In this document: one piece after another, positions 28,150 to 37,770 of the stretch
Position numbering within the stretch: the stretch's first letter is position 1
How the letters are laid out: each line of letters starts with the position of its first letter
Made by a program: the position numbers and the translations under genes
The notes under the pieces: generated by a model
What the model was told of the DNA's origin: nothing
The model's input: only the letters and a program-made list of their open reading frames with translations
Database searches by the model: none
Source of the DNA: Actinomycetes bacterium
GTDB lineage: Bacteria > Actinomycetota > Coriobacteriia > Anaerosomatales > JAGXFU01
Direction: 5' to 3'
DNA: 45,676 nucleotides
Assembly (NCBI GenBank): GCA_024637115.1
Contig: JAGXFU010000008.1
Span: forward strand, 234,083 to 279,758

Positions 28150-28809
28150 TTACGGGATGTACTGCTCTTCGATATCCACGATGACCCCGTTGGCGATCGT
28201 GATCCAGTAGGGAACATGCTGGACTTCATAGCCCGGACTCATACCAACGAAGGAATCGTGCCATTCTCCGAGTCCCACATCGAGACCATCGATGCCCTGT
28301 CCGGAGCTTGCCGTGAGGTGAACCTGAATAGCGGACTTCACAGGAAACGTTCTCAGCTTGGGATTCACATTGCGGATGAAGAAGTCGTTCGGCGGGGGAG
28401 ACTCCTCGCCAGCCGCCGTGGCGGCCGCATTCGCTTCGGTGCCTGTGAGCATCTCCGCGTAGTCGACCGTGACCATCGTCTCACCGGTCTCGTTGACAAT
28501 GCCGGTCACGAAGCAGAAATGTCGCCCATCCTCGGCGGTCGCCGAGGCCGATTCGTCCTCATCGGCATCAGCTCCGGTCTCTTCTACAGCGACATCGGGG
28601 GATTCTGAGCTCGAGGATGCGCGCTCGTATGCAGCTGTGAGGCTTGCGACTTCAGCTTCCAGTTCACTCACGCGTTCCTCGGCTGTTTGAGAGTCCATCC
28701 CGTTGGTCCGAGTGTTGGAGGTGATTGCCCAGGTGGCCACTCCGGCAATGAGTGCCGCGGCCAGTCCGACCCCCAGGTAGCCCATGACGATCTTCTGACG
28801 TGCTTCCAT
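28150..28809 (-). CDS. membrane-anchored protein of unknown function
   Basis: A 219-residue protein. It has a short cytoplasmic start (MEARQKIVMG), one membrane segment (about 8-29), a short coiled coil, an acidic Ser/Asp/Glu linker, then a compact extracytoplasmic domain containing FCFVTGIVN and ending YWITIANGVIVDIEEQYIP. I do not recognise the family. ATG 28809 is chosen because GGGGAGAAAG precedes it; a longer frame starts upstream within a probable promoter region. It is convergent with uvrB and divergent from the metal-resistance pair. Confidence 0.7.
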   Translation of the reverse strand: MEARQKIVMGYLGVGLAAALIAGVATWAITSNTRTNGMDSQTAEERVSELEAEVASLTAAYERASSSSESPDVAVEETGADADEDESASATAEDGRHFCFVTGIVNETGETMVTVDYAEMLTGTEANAAATAAGEESPPPNDFFIRNVNPKLRTFPVKSAIQVHLTASSGQGIDGLDVGLGEWHDSFVGMSPGYEVQHVPYWITIANGVIVDIEEQYIP

Positions 28810-28894
28810 GTCTTTCTCCCCACCCCGGGTGCAACGTCTGTACTCGAAGCATACACGCCGCGGATCGAGGAGAGGGAGTCTCAGAGGAAGGGTG

Positions 28895-28923
28895 TTGCGC
28901 TCCGGCCGGGGAGCGGGTATGGT
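28895..28923 (+). promoter_or_regulatory. leaderless promoter of the ArsR/P-type ATPase pair
   Basis: TTGCGC and TATGGT are separated by 17 bp. The -10 ends six bases before ATG 28930, so the mRNA should begin at or near the start codon; no Shine-Dalgarno is present. The sensor's own operator probably overlaps this region. Confidence 0.6.
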
Positions 28924-28929
28924 TTTCAT

Positions 28930-29322
28930 ATGAACAGTCATTCACATGAAACTGACGCGTCAGGCACGTGCGATGCCACGGCGATCAATGCCGGGGAAGT
29001 GGCTCGCATACGTGATCTCCTGGCCAAAGAAGGCCATATTCACACAGTTGTCCCGCTGTTCGCCGCGTTCGCCGATGCGACGCGTCTCACCATTCTTTCT
29101 GCGCTCTCGCATGGCGAGCTGTGCGTGTGTGACCTTGCGCAGATCTCTGGCATAACCCAGTCAGGGGCAAGTCACCAATTGCGCGTCCTGCGTGATCTTG
29201 ATCTGGTGACGTTTCGTCGTGAAGGCAAGCGGGCGGTGTATCGTCTGGCCGATGATCACGTTGTTGCTCTGATCGTTGCGGCGAGGGAGCACGTCTCAGA
29301 GCCGCCTCGGAGCCGGTCATGA
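28930..29322 (+). CDS. ArsR/SmtB-family metal sensor (CadC/SmtB-like)
   Basis: A 130-residue winged-helix repressor. Two metal sites are visible: the alpha-3 pair C65/C67 in ELCVCDLA, with C14 in the His/Cys-rich N-terminus as a possible third ligand, and a complete alpha-5 site D108, H110, H121, E124 with the SmtB spacing. Such sensors leave DNA on binding Zn, Cd or Pb. Its stop overlaps the ATPase start as ATGA, so it almost certainly controls that exporter. The dual-site set is most like CadC. Confidence 0.88.
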   Translation: MNSHSHETDASGTCDATAINAGEVARIRDLLAKEGHIHTVVPLFAAFADATRLTILSALSHGELCVCDLAQISGITQSGASHQLRVLRDLDLVTFRREGKRAVYRLADDHVVALIVAAREHVSEPPRSRS

Positions 29323-31937
29323 GTGCCGTTGAGCGGATCAGCGTGTCAGTGGTCCTGCCTGGAGGAGAGCACTGCACGGAGTGCGCGCACCGCCTCGATG
29401 CGAGCGTTACCGCACTGCCGGGCGTGGGCTCGGCACAGGTCGACGCCCTGAACTCGGAACTCACGGTCGACTACGATTCCTCTCTCCTTACCCGAGAACA
29501 GATCGTCGCGGAGATCGAGCGCCTCGGATATGAGATCGAGGCCGCAGTCTCACACGTCTCCTGGCGGGTGCGGGGCCTTGATTGTCCGGACTGCGCTCGA
29601 ACCGTGGATGTCTCGGTTGCACGCGTCGATCATGTGCTTTCTGCTTCACTCAACTTCGCGAGTGGTGTGCTGTTCGTCGAGTATGAGACGCCACATGATC
29701 CACGGGCGGCGATCGAGAGCATGCTCGCAGAAATGGGATACGAGTCGGAATGTCTCGAGGGCGACACCACGCATCCCGTGGCTGAATTCACGCTTGCGGG
29801 GGTTGACTGTCCTGACTGCGCACGCTCGCTTGCTGAGCAGATTCGGTCGCTTTCCGGCGTGCACGACAGCGAGATCGACTTTGGATCATCGCGTCTTCGA
29901 ATCGCCTATGATCCTGCCGTGGTCGCGGAGCGGGATCTCTCAGCGGCCGTAGTGAAGGCGGGCTACGCGGTCACCACGGCGTCACCTACGGGCGAGACCG
30001 TGCCGCAGACCCGGACTTCTCCCGTGGCGCGGGCAGAGCGCGACACGTGGATCAGCGGCATCCTGATTTTCGTCGGTTGGGCGGTTGGCTGGTTCCTTGG
30101 TGGTTCACCTGACGCGTTTCGTCCATGGGTGACGGATGTGGCTGGTGCGGCACCGTTCGCGGCGGCAATCATTGTCGGCGGGGGCTTGATCTTCCGCCGG
30201 GCCCGCTCGTCGATTCGCGCCAGGATTCTGGACATGAACGTGCTGATGACCGTCGCTGTGGTCGGGGCGGCGTTTCTCGGAGAGTGGTCCGAGGCCGCAA
30301 CCGTAGTGTTCCTGTTCTCGATCGGAGGCATGCTTGAGACGCGCTCGCTCGAGCGGACCCGGAGTTCGATTCGCGGACTCATGGATCTCGCTCCGCCTGT
30401 GGCGCACCTGATCGTGAACGGGGCTCAGCGCGATGTGTCGCCGATCGATGTCGCTGTGGGCAGCACGATATCCGTGCGTCCGGGAGAACGTGTGCCGCTT
30501 GACGGTCGCATCACCGCCGGAGCCTCCGCGCTCGATGAGTCAGCGATCACCGGTGAGTCCCTCCCGGCCGAGAAGCATGACGGCGACGAGGTGTTCGCAG
30601 GGACGCTCAACACCGTGGGGTTGCTGGAGATCGAAGTCACCGCACCTGCCGAGGAAACCACGCTGGCCAGAGTCATCTATCTTGTCGAAGAGGCACAGGC
30701 CAAGCGAGCGCCGTTTCAGACGCTCGTTGATCGTTTCACCCGATGGTACACGCCTATCGTGACCCTGCTTGCCTTTGCACTCGCCGTGATGCCTCCTGCG
30801 CTCGGAGCTCTGCTTGGTGCCGATAACGTGCCGTTCGACTCGTCGTTTTCGGTATGGTTCTATCGCGCGCTCGTTCTCTTGGTCGTGGGCTGCCCGTGCG
30901 CTCTGGTGATCTCGACGCCGGTGGCGATCGTTTCGGCGATCACGCGGGCATCACGAGACGGAGTGCTCGTGAAGGGCGGGACATTTCTCGAACTCGCTCC
31001 CCGGGTTCGTGCACTGGCCTTCGACAAAACCGGCACCCTGACCAATGGTCGCCCTGAAGTCGCTGATGTGGTTGCGATGGGGGACTCGAGTGCCGCTGAG
31101 ATGCTGGCGCTTGCAGCCGCTCTTGAGATGGGATCCACCCATCCTCTCGCTCGTGCTGTAGTGCGCGCAGTTGGTGATGCTCCAGTGGCGCGCGCGGTCG
31201 ATGTCGTTGAGACTCCCGGCCGCGGTATTTCAGGCAGTGTCGACGGCGAGGATATTTCGGTTGGAACGCCTGACCACGTGCTTGATGGTGAGGGCATGCC
31301 TGAGGATGTCGATGAGCTCATTATCCGTCTCGAAAGCGAAGGTCACACCGTACTTGTCGTGGCACGCCGGGGTGCGATACTCGGCGTCGTCGGCATCTCG
31401 GATACGCCGCGAGCTTCCGGGCCTGAGACGATTGCGAAGCTCAGGGCGGCTGGCATCTCGGAGATCACGATGCTCACAGGAGACAACGAGCGGGTCGCTT
31501 CGGCTATTGCGGCAGCGAGCGGGCTCGACTCGTTTCATGCCAGGATGCTCCCGGCTGACAAGGTCAGCGAGGTTCGCGCACTCAAGGAGCGATGGGGCGT
31601 CGTGGCGATGGTCGGCGATGGTATCAATGATGCGCCTGCACTCGCCGCCGCCGATCTGGGGATTGCGATGGGTGCAGCCGGGAGCGATACCGCGCTTGAG
31701 ACCGCGGACATCGCATTGATGTCCGATGACTTGACTGCGCTGCCCCGGTTCTTTGATCTGAGTCGACGGACGGTGGCCAACATCCGTCAGAATGTGGTCG
31801 TCTCCATCGTGCTGAAGTTTGCTGTGCTGGTCGCTGCGGTGTTTGGCTACGCTCCGCTCTGGCTCGCGGTCTTTGCTGACACAGGAGTTGCCCTCCTGGT
31901 GATTCTGAACGGTCTGCGACTGCTCCGAGCCCGGTAG
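29319..31937 (+). CDS. P1B-type Zn2+/Cd2+/Pb2+-exporting ATPase
   Basis: An 872-residue ATPase. Three N-terminal metal-binding (HMA) domains carry C19/C22, C89/C92 and C164/C167. The membrane core has the CPC metal motif in VVGCPCALV near 525, phosphorylation site DKTGTLT near 569, the HP locus (STHPLA), GDGINDAPAL, and the last-helix KFAVL...ADTG pattern of Zn/Cd pumps (ZntA/CadA group) rather than copper pumps. It expels toxic divalent metals from the cytoplasm. Translation is coupled to the ArsR sensor by the ATGA overlap. Three HMA domains are more than the usual one or two. Confidence 0.93.
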   Translation: MSAVERISVSVVLPGGEHCTECAHRLDASVTALPGVGSAQVDALNSELTVDYDSSLLTREQIVAEIERLGYEIEAAVSHVSWRVRGLDCPDCARTVDVSVARVDHVLSASLNFASGVLFVEYETPHDPRAAIESMLAEMGYESECLEGDTTHPVAEFTLAGVDCPDCARSLAEQIRSLSGVHDSEIDFGSSRLRIAYDPAVVAERDLSAAVVKAGYAVTTASPTGETVPQTRTSPVARAERDTWISGILIFVGWAVGWFLGGSPDAFRPWVTDVAGAAPFAAAIIVGGGLIFRRARSSIRARILDMNVLMTVAVVGAAFLGEWSEAATVVFLFSIGGMLETRSLERTRSSIRGLMDLAPPVAHLIVNGAQRDVSPIDVAVGSTISVRPGERVPLDGRITAGASALDESAITGESLPAEKHDGDEVFAGTLNTVGLLEIEVTAPAEETTLARVIYLVEEAQAKRAPFQTLVDRFTRWYTPIVTLLAFALAVMPPALGALLGADNVPFDSSFSVWFYRALVLLVVGCPCALVISTPVAIVSAITRASRDGVLVKGGTFLELAPRVRALAFDKTGTLTNGRPEVADVVAMGDSSAAEMLALAAALEMGSTHPLARAVVRAVGDAPVARAVDVVETPGRGISGSVDGEDISVGTPDHVLDGEGMPEDVDELIIRLESEGHTVLVVARRGAILGVVGISDTPRASGPETIAKLRAAGISEITMLTGDNERVASAIAAASGLDSFHARMLPADKVSEVRALKERWGVVAMVGDGINDAPALAAADLGIAMGAAGSDTALETADIALMSDDLTALPRFFDLSRRTVANIRQNVVVSIVLKFAVLVAAVFGYAPLWLAVFADTGVALLVILNGLRLLRAR

Positions 31938-31995
31938 GGGTCGGCGGGCTCGTCGTGGAATACTACATAGAGCAACTTCTCACGGCAGGGGGATC

Positions 31996-32337
31996 ATGAT
32001 GTCCGATGATTTCATGCGATTCATGGCGACGTGGGCACTTGTGCACGAGACGGCCGACGAGGGCTGGAAGGCGGCAGTTGCCCGCGGAGTAGCGGGTGAG
32101 GGCGGCGAGATGACTGCGAGCGCCGATGCGTTCGTTGACGGACTCTCCGCTATGATCGCCGAGGAGAAGGAGCGTCTCAAAGCCGAGCTGTCGTCCGGGC
32201 GCACGGAGCCCGCCGGGGACAAGGGCGATGTGATAGCAAAACTCGACGAACTCACATTTGAAGTTGGAGAGTTGCGCGGCCGACTAGAGACGATGCAGGC
32301 CTCACTCGATGCGGCTCTCGATCACGGCGAAGGTTAG
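31996..32337 (+). CDS. small coiled-coil protein, phasin-like, unknown function
   Basis: A 113-residue protein, mostly helical, with an N-terminal helical stretch and a C-terminal heptad region (about 75-108: LDELTFEVGELRGRLETM). CAGGGGGATC precedes the double ATG; the start may be 31996 or 31999. The next gene, a UbiB kinase, begins 3 bp after the stop, so the two form an operon. The size and pattern recall phasin-like proteins, but no firm assignment is possible. Confidence 0.65.
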   Translation: MMSDDFMRFMATWALVHETADEGWKAAVARGVAGEGGEMTASADAFVDGLSAMIAEEKERLKAELSSGRTEPAGDKGDVIAKLDELTFEVGELRGRLETMQASLDAALDHGEG

Positions 32338-32340
32338 CTC

Positions 32341-33699
32341 ATGTCGGCACGTTCTCGCCGCATTGCAGGCGTCTTCCTGAGGCGTTTCGCGCGAGCGCTG
32401 TGGGATGCGAAGCTGGGCCTGTCAGTGCCTGCCGGCCGTCGCGCTGCATGGGCTCGCCAGATTCGACTCGCCTGTGAGGAGCTAGGCCCCACGTTCATCA
32501 AGCTGGGCCAACTCGCTTCGATCAGGCCGGATCTGTTCAGTGCTGAGATCGTCTTCGAGTTGGAGAAACTGCAGGATTCAGTCAGACCCGTCCCGGTCGA
32601 TGCCATTCGGGCGCGAATCAGGAGTGACCTGGGGAGCAATCCCGAGGAACTGTTTGCGAGTTTTGACCCGGTCCCGCTCGCCTCGGCATCGATCGCTCAG
32701 GTTCATCGGGCAACGCTTGCACAGGAGTGTCGTCCCGCCTGTGGGGACACATTGCCGGTCGGCACCGATGTGGTGATCAAGGTCGTTCGCCCGGGAATCG
32801 AGCGCATTATCGCCGCGGATCTTGCGGTCGCACGGCGTTTGATCTCTCGCGTAGGCGGCATCGGAGCGCTCAAACGTTTGCCCCTGGCGCGCTTTCTTGA
32901 TGAGTTCGAGGAGTCGCTCGCCAGCGAGCTCGATCTGAGGAACGAAGGGAGGATTGCGGACCGATTCTCATTCGACTTTCGCGATGATCCGCTTGTTGTC
33001 GTACCGCGGGTGGTGTGGCGCCGCAGCGCACGCCGGATTCTCACGATGGAGTATATCGACGGCTGGCGACTGACCGAGCTGGATAGCGTGAATAGGGCGG
33101 GGATCGACGGTTATCGTCTTGCGCTCCACGGGGCCGAGGTCTTCATGCGCCAGGTGCTCGTGTTGGGCCGCTATCATGCAGACCTGCATCCCGCGAATCT
33201 CTTTGTCACACGTGATGGACGCATCTGCTATCTCGACTTTGGCATCACGGGTCGTACGAGACCCGAGCAACGAATTGCCATCGCGCAGGTACTCGCGGCA
33301 ACTGTGTACGGAGATGCGGACCGAGCACTGCGGTACTCGCGCGAACTCGGCCTGGAGATCCCTTTAGAATCAGAGGACGCGGTGCGCTCACGCGTAGCCG
33401 ATATCCTTGCTTCTACGATGGGTGGTCCCGGGCCGTCAGACGTACGAGGCTTCGCTGTAGGTTTCCTGTCGATGCTTGCTGACTACCGCATCGAGGTTCC
33501 TCCGGGCTACGGACTGCTCGTCAAAGCGCTCGTGACGGTCGAAGGCGTGTCCCGCGCGCTCTATCCGGATATCGACATCGCTGCTGCGGCCAAGCCATTC
33601 GCAACGCGACTGATTGCGCGTGAATTCATGCGTCCGGAGCGTATCGCTGAGCGGATGCCGCATGCGATCGCAGCGGCTCTCAGGGAGTTCACGCGCTAG
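32341..33699 (+). CDS. UbiB/ABC1/ADCK atypical kinase
   Basis: A 452-residue protein with the family's signatures: the KxGQ motif KLGQLASIRPD, the Ala-rich nucleotide loop ASASIAQVHRA, the catalytic-type ADLHPANLF and metal-binding LDFGITGR. The C-terminus lacks the clear pair of membrane helices of E. coli UbiB. These ATPases support isoprenoid quinone synthesis or lipid handling. No quinone genes are adjacent, so its partner is unknown. It is convergent with larE. Confidence 0.85.
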   Translation: MSARSRRIAGVFLRRFARALWDAKLGLSVPAGRRAAWARQIRLACEELGPTFIKLGQLASIRPDLFSAEIVFELEKLQDSVRPVPVDAIRARIRSDLGSNPEELFASFDPVPLASASIAQVHRATLAQECRPACGDTLPVGTDVVIKVVRPGIERIIAADLAVARRLISRVGGIGALKRLPLARFLDEFEESLASELDLRNEGRIADRFSFDFRDDPLVVVPRVVWRRSARRILTMEYIDGWRLTELDSVNRAGIDGYRLALHGAEVFMRQVLVLGRYHADLHPANLFVTRDGRICYLDFGITGRTRPEQRIAIAQVLAATVYGDADRALRYSRELGLEIPLESEDAVRSRVADILASTMGGPGPSDVRGFAVGFLSMLADYRIEVPPGYGLLVKALVTVEGVSRALYPDIDIAAAAKPFATRLIAREFMRPERIAERMPHAIAAALREFTR

Positions 33700-33711
33700 A
33701 ACCGGGCCGGG

Positions 33712-34602
33712 CTACTCGCCGGCGACCACGGCTTCCTCAGCGGCACGTTCATCGCGGCGTTCAGCGCGATCCGAATCGTAGCTCTCATGAGTTGTCAGCG
33801 TTTCGTTGAGGCTACCGCTTCGGTATCCCTCGAGATCTTGCGCGACAAAGGCAAAGCCCGCATCTTTGATGGCGGTTGCCACGGCGTCGCGCATCTCCCA
33901 CGCGTCTTCCATCTCATCCGGTTCCACTTCGAGGCGGGCAACGTTGCCATGTGCGCGAACGCGGAACTGCCGCAGCCCCATCTCCCTGAGCGTTGATTCA
34001 GCGGTGGCAACTCGGGCAAGGTTCTCCTCGGTGATCTCCTCGCCGTAGGGGAAACGTGAGGCCAGGCAGGCCATGGACGGCTTGTCCCAGTTGGGAAGGC
34101 CGAGCATCGCGGCAATCTCCCTGATTTCTTGCTTGGTAAGGCCAACGTCGGCGAGGGGACTGACGATGCCGATCTCCTGGGCGGCTTGCATTCCCGGGCG
34201 GTAGTCACTGTGGTCATCGAGATTCGTGCCGTCGGCAACCTGCTCGATCCCGCGGCTGTCCGCCACGGTTCGCAGAAGGCCAAAGAGCTCGATCTTGCAG
34301 TGGTAGCAACGATCAGGTTCATTCGCGCGAAAACGTGGGTCAACGAGTTCATGGGTGTCGACCTCGATCAAGCGCAGTCCAAGATCCTTTGCTATCTGCC
34401 GTGCGTACTCGACCTCGCTGGATGGATACGTGTCCGAGATCGCGAGAACGGCGAGGCACCGTGTTCCGAGAACGACATGGGCGGCGACTGCGAGGAGCGT
34501 GGAGTCGACCCCGCCACTGAAGGCCACCAACACGCTCTTGAATTGGGACATCCGTTCGAGAAGCGCTTCGTATTTCGCGATTGGATTCGCGTCGGAATTC
34601 AC
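33712..34602 (-). CDS. larE: LarE-like ATP-dependent sacrificial sulfur transferase
   Basis: A 296-residue PP-loop protein. SGGVDS at 29-34 binds ATP. MACLASRFPYG contains Cys179, equivalent to the Cys that LarE gives up as sulfur for the nickel-pincer cofactor; C99/C102 are also conserved-looking. LarE works after LarB and before LarC, which are not in this window, nor is lactate racemase. A C-terminal acidic, Arg/Glu-rich tail of about 25 residues is extra. GTG 34602 is the start, with GAGGGGGG 11 nt upstream. A TATACT box on the minus strand at 34683-34688 may be its promoter. Confidence 0.88.
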   Translation of the reverse strand: MNSDANPIAKYEALLERMSQFKSVLVAFSGGVDSTLLAVAAHVVLGTRCLAVLAISDTYPSSEVEYARQIAKDLGLRLIEVDTHELVDPRFRANEPDRCYHCKIELFGLLRTVADSRGIEQVADGTNLDDHSDYRPGMQAAQEIGIVSPLADVGLTKQEIREIAAMLGLPNWDKPSMACLASRFPYGEEITEENLARVATAESTLREMGLRQFRVRAHGNVARLEVEPDEMEDAWEMRDAVATAIKDAGFAFVAQDLEGYRSGSLNETLTTHESYDSDRAERRDERAAEEAVVAGE

Positions 34603-34708
34603 GTACAGATGCCCCCCTCTTGCCTGAATCGGCTCGTGGACTACGCGTACTCGACGGGGTGAGCCCGGGAGCCGGAGGGTTCAGTATAGACCGACTAGTC
34701 GCAGCGAG

Positions 34709-34728
34709 AAGCCGGGTTGCCGGCTTTT
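34709..34728 (+). terminator. small hairpin with T-run in the acsA upstream region
   Basis: AAGCCGG (34709-34715) pairs with CCGGCTT (34720-34726) and continues into TTTT. It could attenuate a transcript heading toward acsA. No matching antiterminator was seen. Confidence 0.35.
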
Positions 34729-34729
34729 C

Positions 34730-34761
34730 CGAAGAGCGGTGAGAAACACGCGAAGAGCGGT
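34730..34761 (+). repeat. 11-bp direct repeat upstream of acsA
   Basis: CGAAGAGCGGT occurs at 34730-34740 and 34751-34761, a 21-bp period of about two helical turns. It lies in the 278-bp larE-acsA spacer and could be a regulator site for acsA. Otherwise I see no gene in the spacer. Confidence 0.4.
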
Positions 34762-34880
34762 TCACATGCATTGCCGAAGGGAGTGAACGCCCGTTCGGGA
34801 AAGAAGATGACAGGAGACGCTGTATAGAACTGCGCCGGCTTGGCAGATGAGATGCACGCACCGCCGTATGAGGAGGACGC

Positions 34881-36878
34881 ATGGCTGACGAGAGCACGGA
34901 CAAGGGATTTGAGCATTATTCCACCGAGGAGCGAATCATCGATCCGCCGGAATGGTTTTCGGGCGACGCTGAGATTCCAACGATGGAGGCGTACCGCGGA
35001 CTCTATGATCGGTCCGTTCAGGACCCCGAGGAATTCTGGGGCGAGATGGGACGCGAGCATCTCGAGTGGATCGAGCCATTCACCACGGTGCGCTCGGGTG
35101 GTTTCGAGAATCTAGACGTGCGATGGTTCGAAGACGGTGTACTCAACGTCAGCGCCAACTGCCTCGATCGTCATCTGCACACCTGGCGCCGTAACAAGGC
35201 GGCCTTGATCTGGGAGGGTGATGACGGCACAAGCCGGACATACACCTACCAGCAGCTTCACTACGAAGTCTCGCGATTCTCAAACGTGTTGCGCAAGAAG
35301 GGCGTGGGAAAGGGTGACCGAGTTGCCCTCTACATGCCCATGGTTCCCGAGCTCGCCATCGCGATGCTCGCATGCACGCGCGTCGGGGCGATTCACTCCA
35401 TCATCTTTGGCGGATTCTCGTCTTCCGCGCTCAAGGGTCGCATCCAGGACTGCGGCGCCAAACTGCTGATAACCGCCGATGAGGGCATTCGTGGCGGGCG
35501 CAAGGTTCCGCTCAAGGCGGCGGCTGATGAAGCGCTATTCGAGTGCCCGAGTGTTGAGGCCTGCATCGTGGTGAAGCGCGGAGCCGGTGATGTCGATATG
35601 GAGCCGGGGCGTGACACGTGGTGGCATCAGGAGATCACAGCGCCCGAGGTACGCAAGCCATTCGAGCCCGAGCCGATGGGCGCTGAGGATCCGCTGTTCA
35701 TCCTGTATACGTCAGGATCGACCGGCAAGCCAAAGGGCGTCCTGCACACGACAGCCGGCTATCTGCTCTACTCGATGCTTACGTTCAAGACGGTATTCGA
35801 CTATCGCGACGAGGATGTCTTTTGGTGCACCGCCGATATCGGCTGGATCACCGGGCATAGTTACATCGTATATGGTCCGCTCGCGGCTGGGGCGACCACG
35901 CTCATGTTTGAAGGTGTCCCCACCTATCCTGATCCCGGTCGTTTCTGGGCAGTGGTCGAGAAGTACCAGGTCAACACGTTCTACACTGCGCCGACTGCGA
36001 TTCGTGCGCTTATGCGACACGGTGAGGGATGGCCCGCTCGCTATGACCTGGGCAGTCTGAGACTTCTCGGTACCGTGGGGGAGCCGATCAACCCGGAGGT
36101 GGGGATGTGGTACCGACGTGTCATTGGTCGGGAGGAGCTGCCGATCGTTGACACGTATTGGCAGACGGAGACCGGTGGGTTCCTGATCACGCCGTTCCCG
36201 GGAGCCACGCCACTCAAGCCCGGTTCGGCAACGGTTCCGTTCTTTGGTGTGACTCCCAGAGTCGTGAAGGAGGATGGCTCCGATGCGCCGGTCAACGAGG
36301 GCGGATATCTCGTTGTCGATGATCCATGGCCCGGAATGCTTCGCGGAACCTGGGGCGATCCGGATCACGCCCGCATGCGCGAGGTCTACTTCGACCGTTT
36401 CCCGGGTCGCTATTTCACCGGCGACGGCGCGCGTATGGATGACGATGGGTACTTCTGGCTTCTTGGCCGTGTCGACGATGTCATCAACGTGAGCGGACAT
36501 CGTCTGGGCACCGCCGAGATCGAGAGCGCACTGGTCTCCCATGAGGCCGTGAGCGAGGCCGCCGTGGTTGGATTCCCGCATCCGGTCAAGGGTGAAGGCA
36601 TCCACGCATTCGTGATCTTGCGCGATGGAGGATACGCGAGTGAGGATCTCTCAAAGATTCTGCGCGGACACGTGCGCAAGATCATCGGTCCGATCGCCAC
36701 CCCGGATCACATCCAATTCGCACGCGACCTGCCAAAGACGCGCAGCGGCAAGATCATGCGCCGTATTCTGCGCAAGCTCGCTGCGGGCGAGAAGGAGATG
36801 GAAGCGTTCGGCGATATCTCGACACTCGCCGATCCCAAGGTCGTAAAGGAGTTGGTTGTGGGGGGAGACACCTACTAG
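34881..36878 (+). CDS. acsA: acetyl-CoA synthetase (AMP-forming)
   Basis: A 665-residue ANL-superfamily enzyme. An Acs N-domain precedes the core, with the AMP loop [11 protein letters not shown] near 276, TYWQTETGG, the hinge region [15 protein letters not shown], and the C-terminal [11 protein letters not shown] containing the catalytic Lys near 624 that is acetylated in bacterial Acs. It converts acetate, ATP and CoA to acetyl-CoA. GAGGAGG precedes the ATG. It stands alone, followed by a terminator-like hairpin. Confidence 0.96.
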   Translation: MADESTDKGFEHYSTEERIIDPPEWFSGDAEIPTMEAYRGLYDRSVQDPEEFWGEMGREHLEWIEPFTTVRSGGFENLDVRWFEDGVLNVSANCLDRHLHTWRRNKAALIWEGDDGTSRTYTYQQLHYEVSRFSNVLRKKGVGKGDRVALYMPMVPELAIAMLACTRVGAIHSIIFGGFSSSALKGRIQDCGAKLLITADEGIRGGRKVPLKAAADEALFECPSVEACIVVKRGAGDVDMEPGRDTWWHQEITAPEVRKPFEPEPMGAEDPLFILYTSGSTGKPKGVLHTTAGYLLYSMLTFKTVFDYRDEDVFWCTADIGWITGHSYIVYGPLAAGATTLMFEGVPTYPDPGRFWAVVEKYQVNTFYTAPTAIRALMRHGEGWPARYDLGSLRLLGTVGEPINPEVGMWYRRVIGREELPIVDTYWQTETGGFLITPFPGATPLKPGSATVPFFGVTPRVVKEDGSDAPVNEGGYLVVDDPWPGMLRGTWGDPDHARMREVYFDRFPGRYFTGDGARMDDDGYFWLLGRVDDVINVSGHRLGTAEIESALVSHEAVSEAAVVGFPHPVKGEGIHAFVILRDGGYASEDLSKILRGHVRKIIGPIATPDHIQFARDLPKTRSGKIMRRILRKLAAGEKEMEAFGDISTLADPKVVKELVVGGDTY

Positions 36879-36911
36879 CCCGGACTCACAGTGCACAGTG
36901 CACCGTCTCAT

Positions 36912-36943
36912 CTGACCCGCCATGCATGAGTGTGGCGGGTCAG
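36912..36943. terminator. hairpin between convergent acsA and methyltransferase genes
   Basis: CTGACCCGCCA (36912-36922) pairs perfectly with TGGCGGGTCAG (36933-36943), followed on the plus strand by TCTTTGG. It spans the methyltransferase stop codon. It is a modest terminator for acsA. Confidence 0.55.
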
Positions 36944-37770
36944 TCTTTGGTTGCACTCACCGAGAACAGGAGCGGAACGTCGCCAACGCTCGGCGGCATG
37001 CGCCACGAGCCCGCTTCGTCCTGCTCCATCCAGGGGAACCACGCCCAGGCGATCCGGTCGTACTCTTTGAGCGCGGTGATGCGGAGCCCTGCGCCGAGCA
37101 GCGAGCCAACGATGTCCTCAAAGGTGTGCTGCCATGAGAACGTCACTGTCTCAACAGTGCTCTCTGGATCGGCGTAGTTCCCCGTCATTTCATCGCGAAT
37201 GGGCTCGGTACCAAAGTATGGGTACTTGTAGCGAAGCGAAGCGTCTGCGACCGGTGTCTCAGGCGGATCGGTGTCGTCGTAGACCCACAGTGCAGGATGG
37301 TGATCCGCGACAAAGAGGTGCCCGCCAGGAGCGAGTACCGTAGCGATTGTCTGCGCCCAGGACCCCAGGTCCGGAAGCCAGCTGATAGCGCCATAGGACA
37401 CGAACACGATGTCGAACTCGCCACTCAGGTGCTCGCGAGCGTCTGCCACGTCGCAGCACACGAACTCCGCGTCGATTCCGACTTCGCCGGCCAGTTCCCG
37501 CGCTCTCTCGATCGCCCGCTCTGAGAAGTCGACGCCGGTGACCGTTGCACCCAACCGCGCCCACGAGAGCGTGTCCATCCCAAAGTGACACTGGAGGTGC
37601 AGCAACCGCTTGCCGGTCACGTCACCGACCCCGGCTCGCTCGATGTCATCGAGGGCCACGCGTCCCGCCTTAAAGCCGGCCACGTCGTAGAAGTCGCATT
37701 CGAAGTTCAGGTCGGCCCATCGATCCCAGGATCTTCGGTTCTCTTCGACAAACTCGCGATTCTCGCTCAT
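36940..37770 (-). CDS. class I SAM-dependent methyltransferase
   Basis: A 276-residue protein with a Rossmann SAM site: motif I LLHLQCHFGMDTLSWARLGA, VTGVDFSERAI, the CCDVAD acidic block, FDIVFVSYGAISWLPD and LAPGGHLFVAD. The C-terminal half has a Trp/Tyr-rich substrate region. The target is unknown. Its start overlaps the end of the PduO-type gene by 4 bp, so both are co-translated. No functional link to cobalamin can be shown. Confidence 0.8.
   Translation of the reverse strand: MSENREFVEENRRSWDRWADLNFECDFYDVAGFKAGRVALDDIERAGVGDVTGKRLLHLQCHFGMDTLSWARLGATVTGVDFSERAIERARELAGEVGIDAEFVCCDVADAREHLSGEFDIVFVSYGAISWLPDLGSWAQTIATVLAPGGHLFVADHHPALWVYDDTDPPETPVADASLRYKYPYFGTEPIRDEMTGNYADPESTVETVTFSWQHTFEDIVGSLLGAGLRITALKEYDRIAWAWFPWMEQDEAGSWRMPPSVGDVPLLFSVSATKD

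Noticed and set aside
34784-34797. LexA-like sequence CGAACGGGCGTTCA (minus strand) upstream of acsA
   Set aside because: It differs from the palindromic consensus at the last base and precedes a gene with no SOS role; GC-rich chance match is likely.
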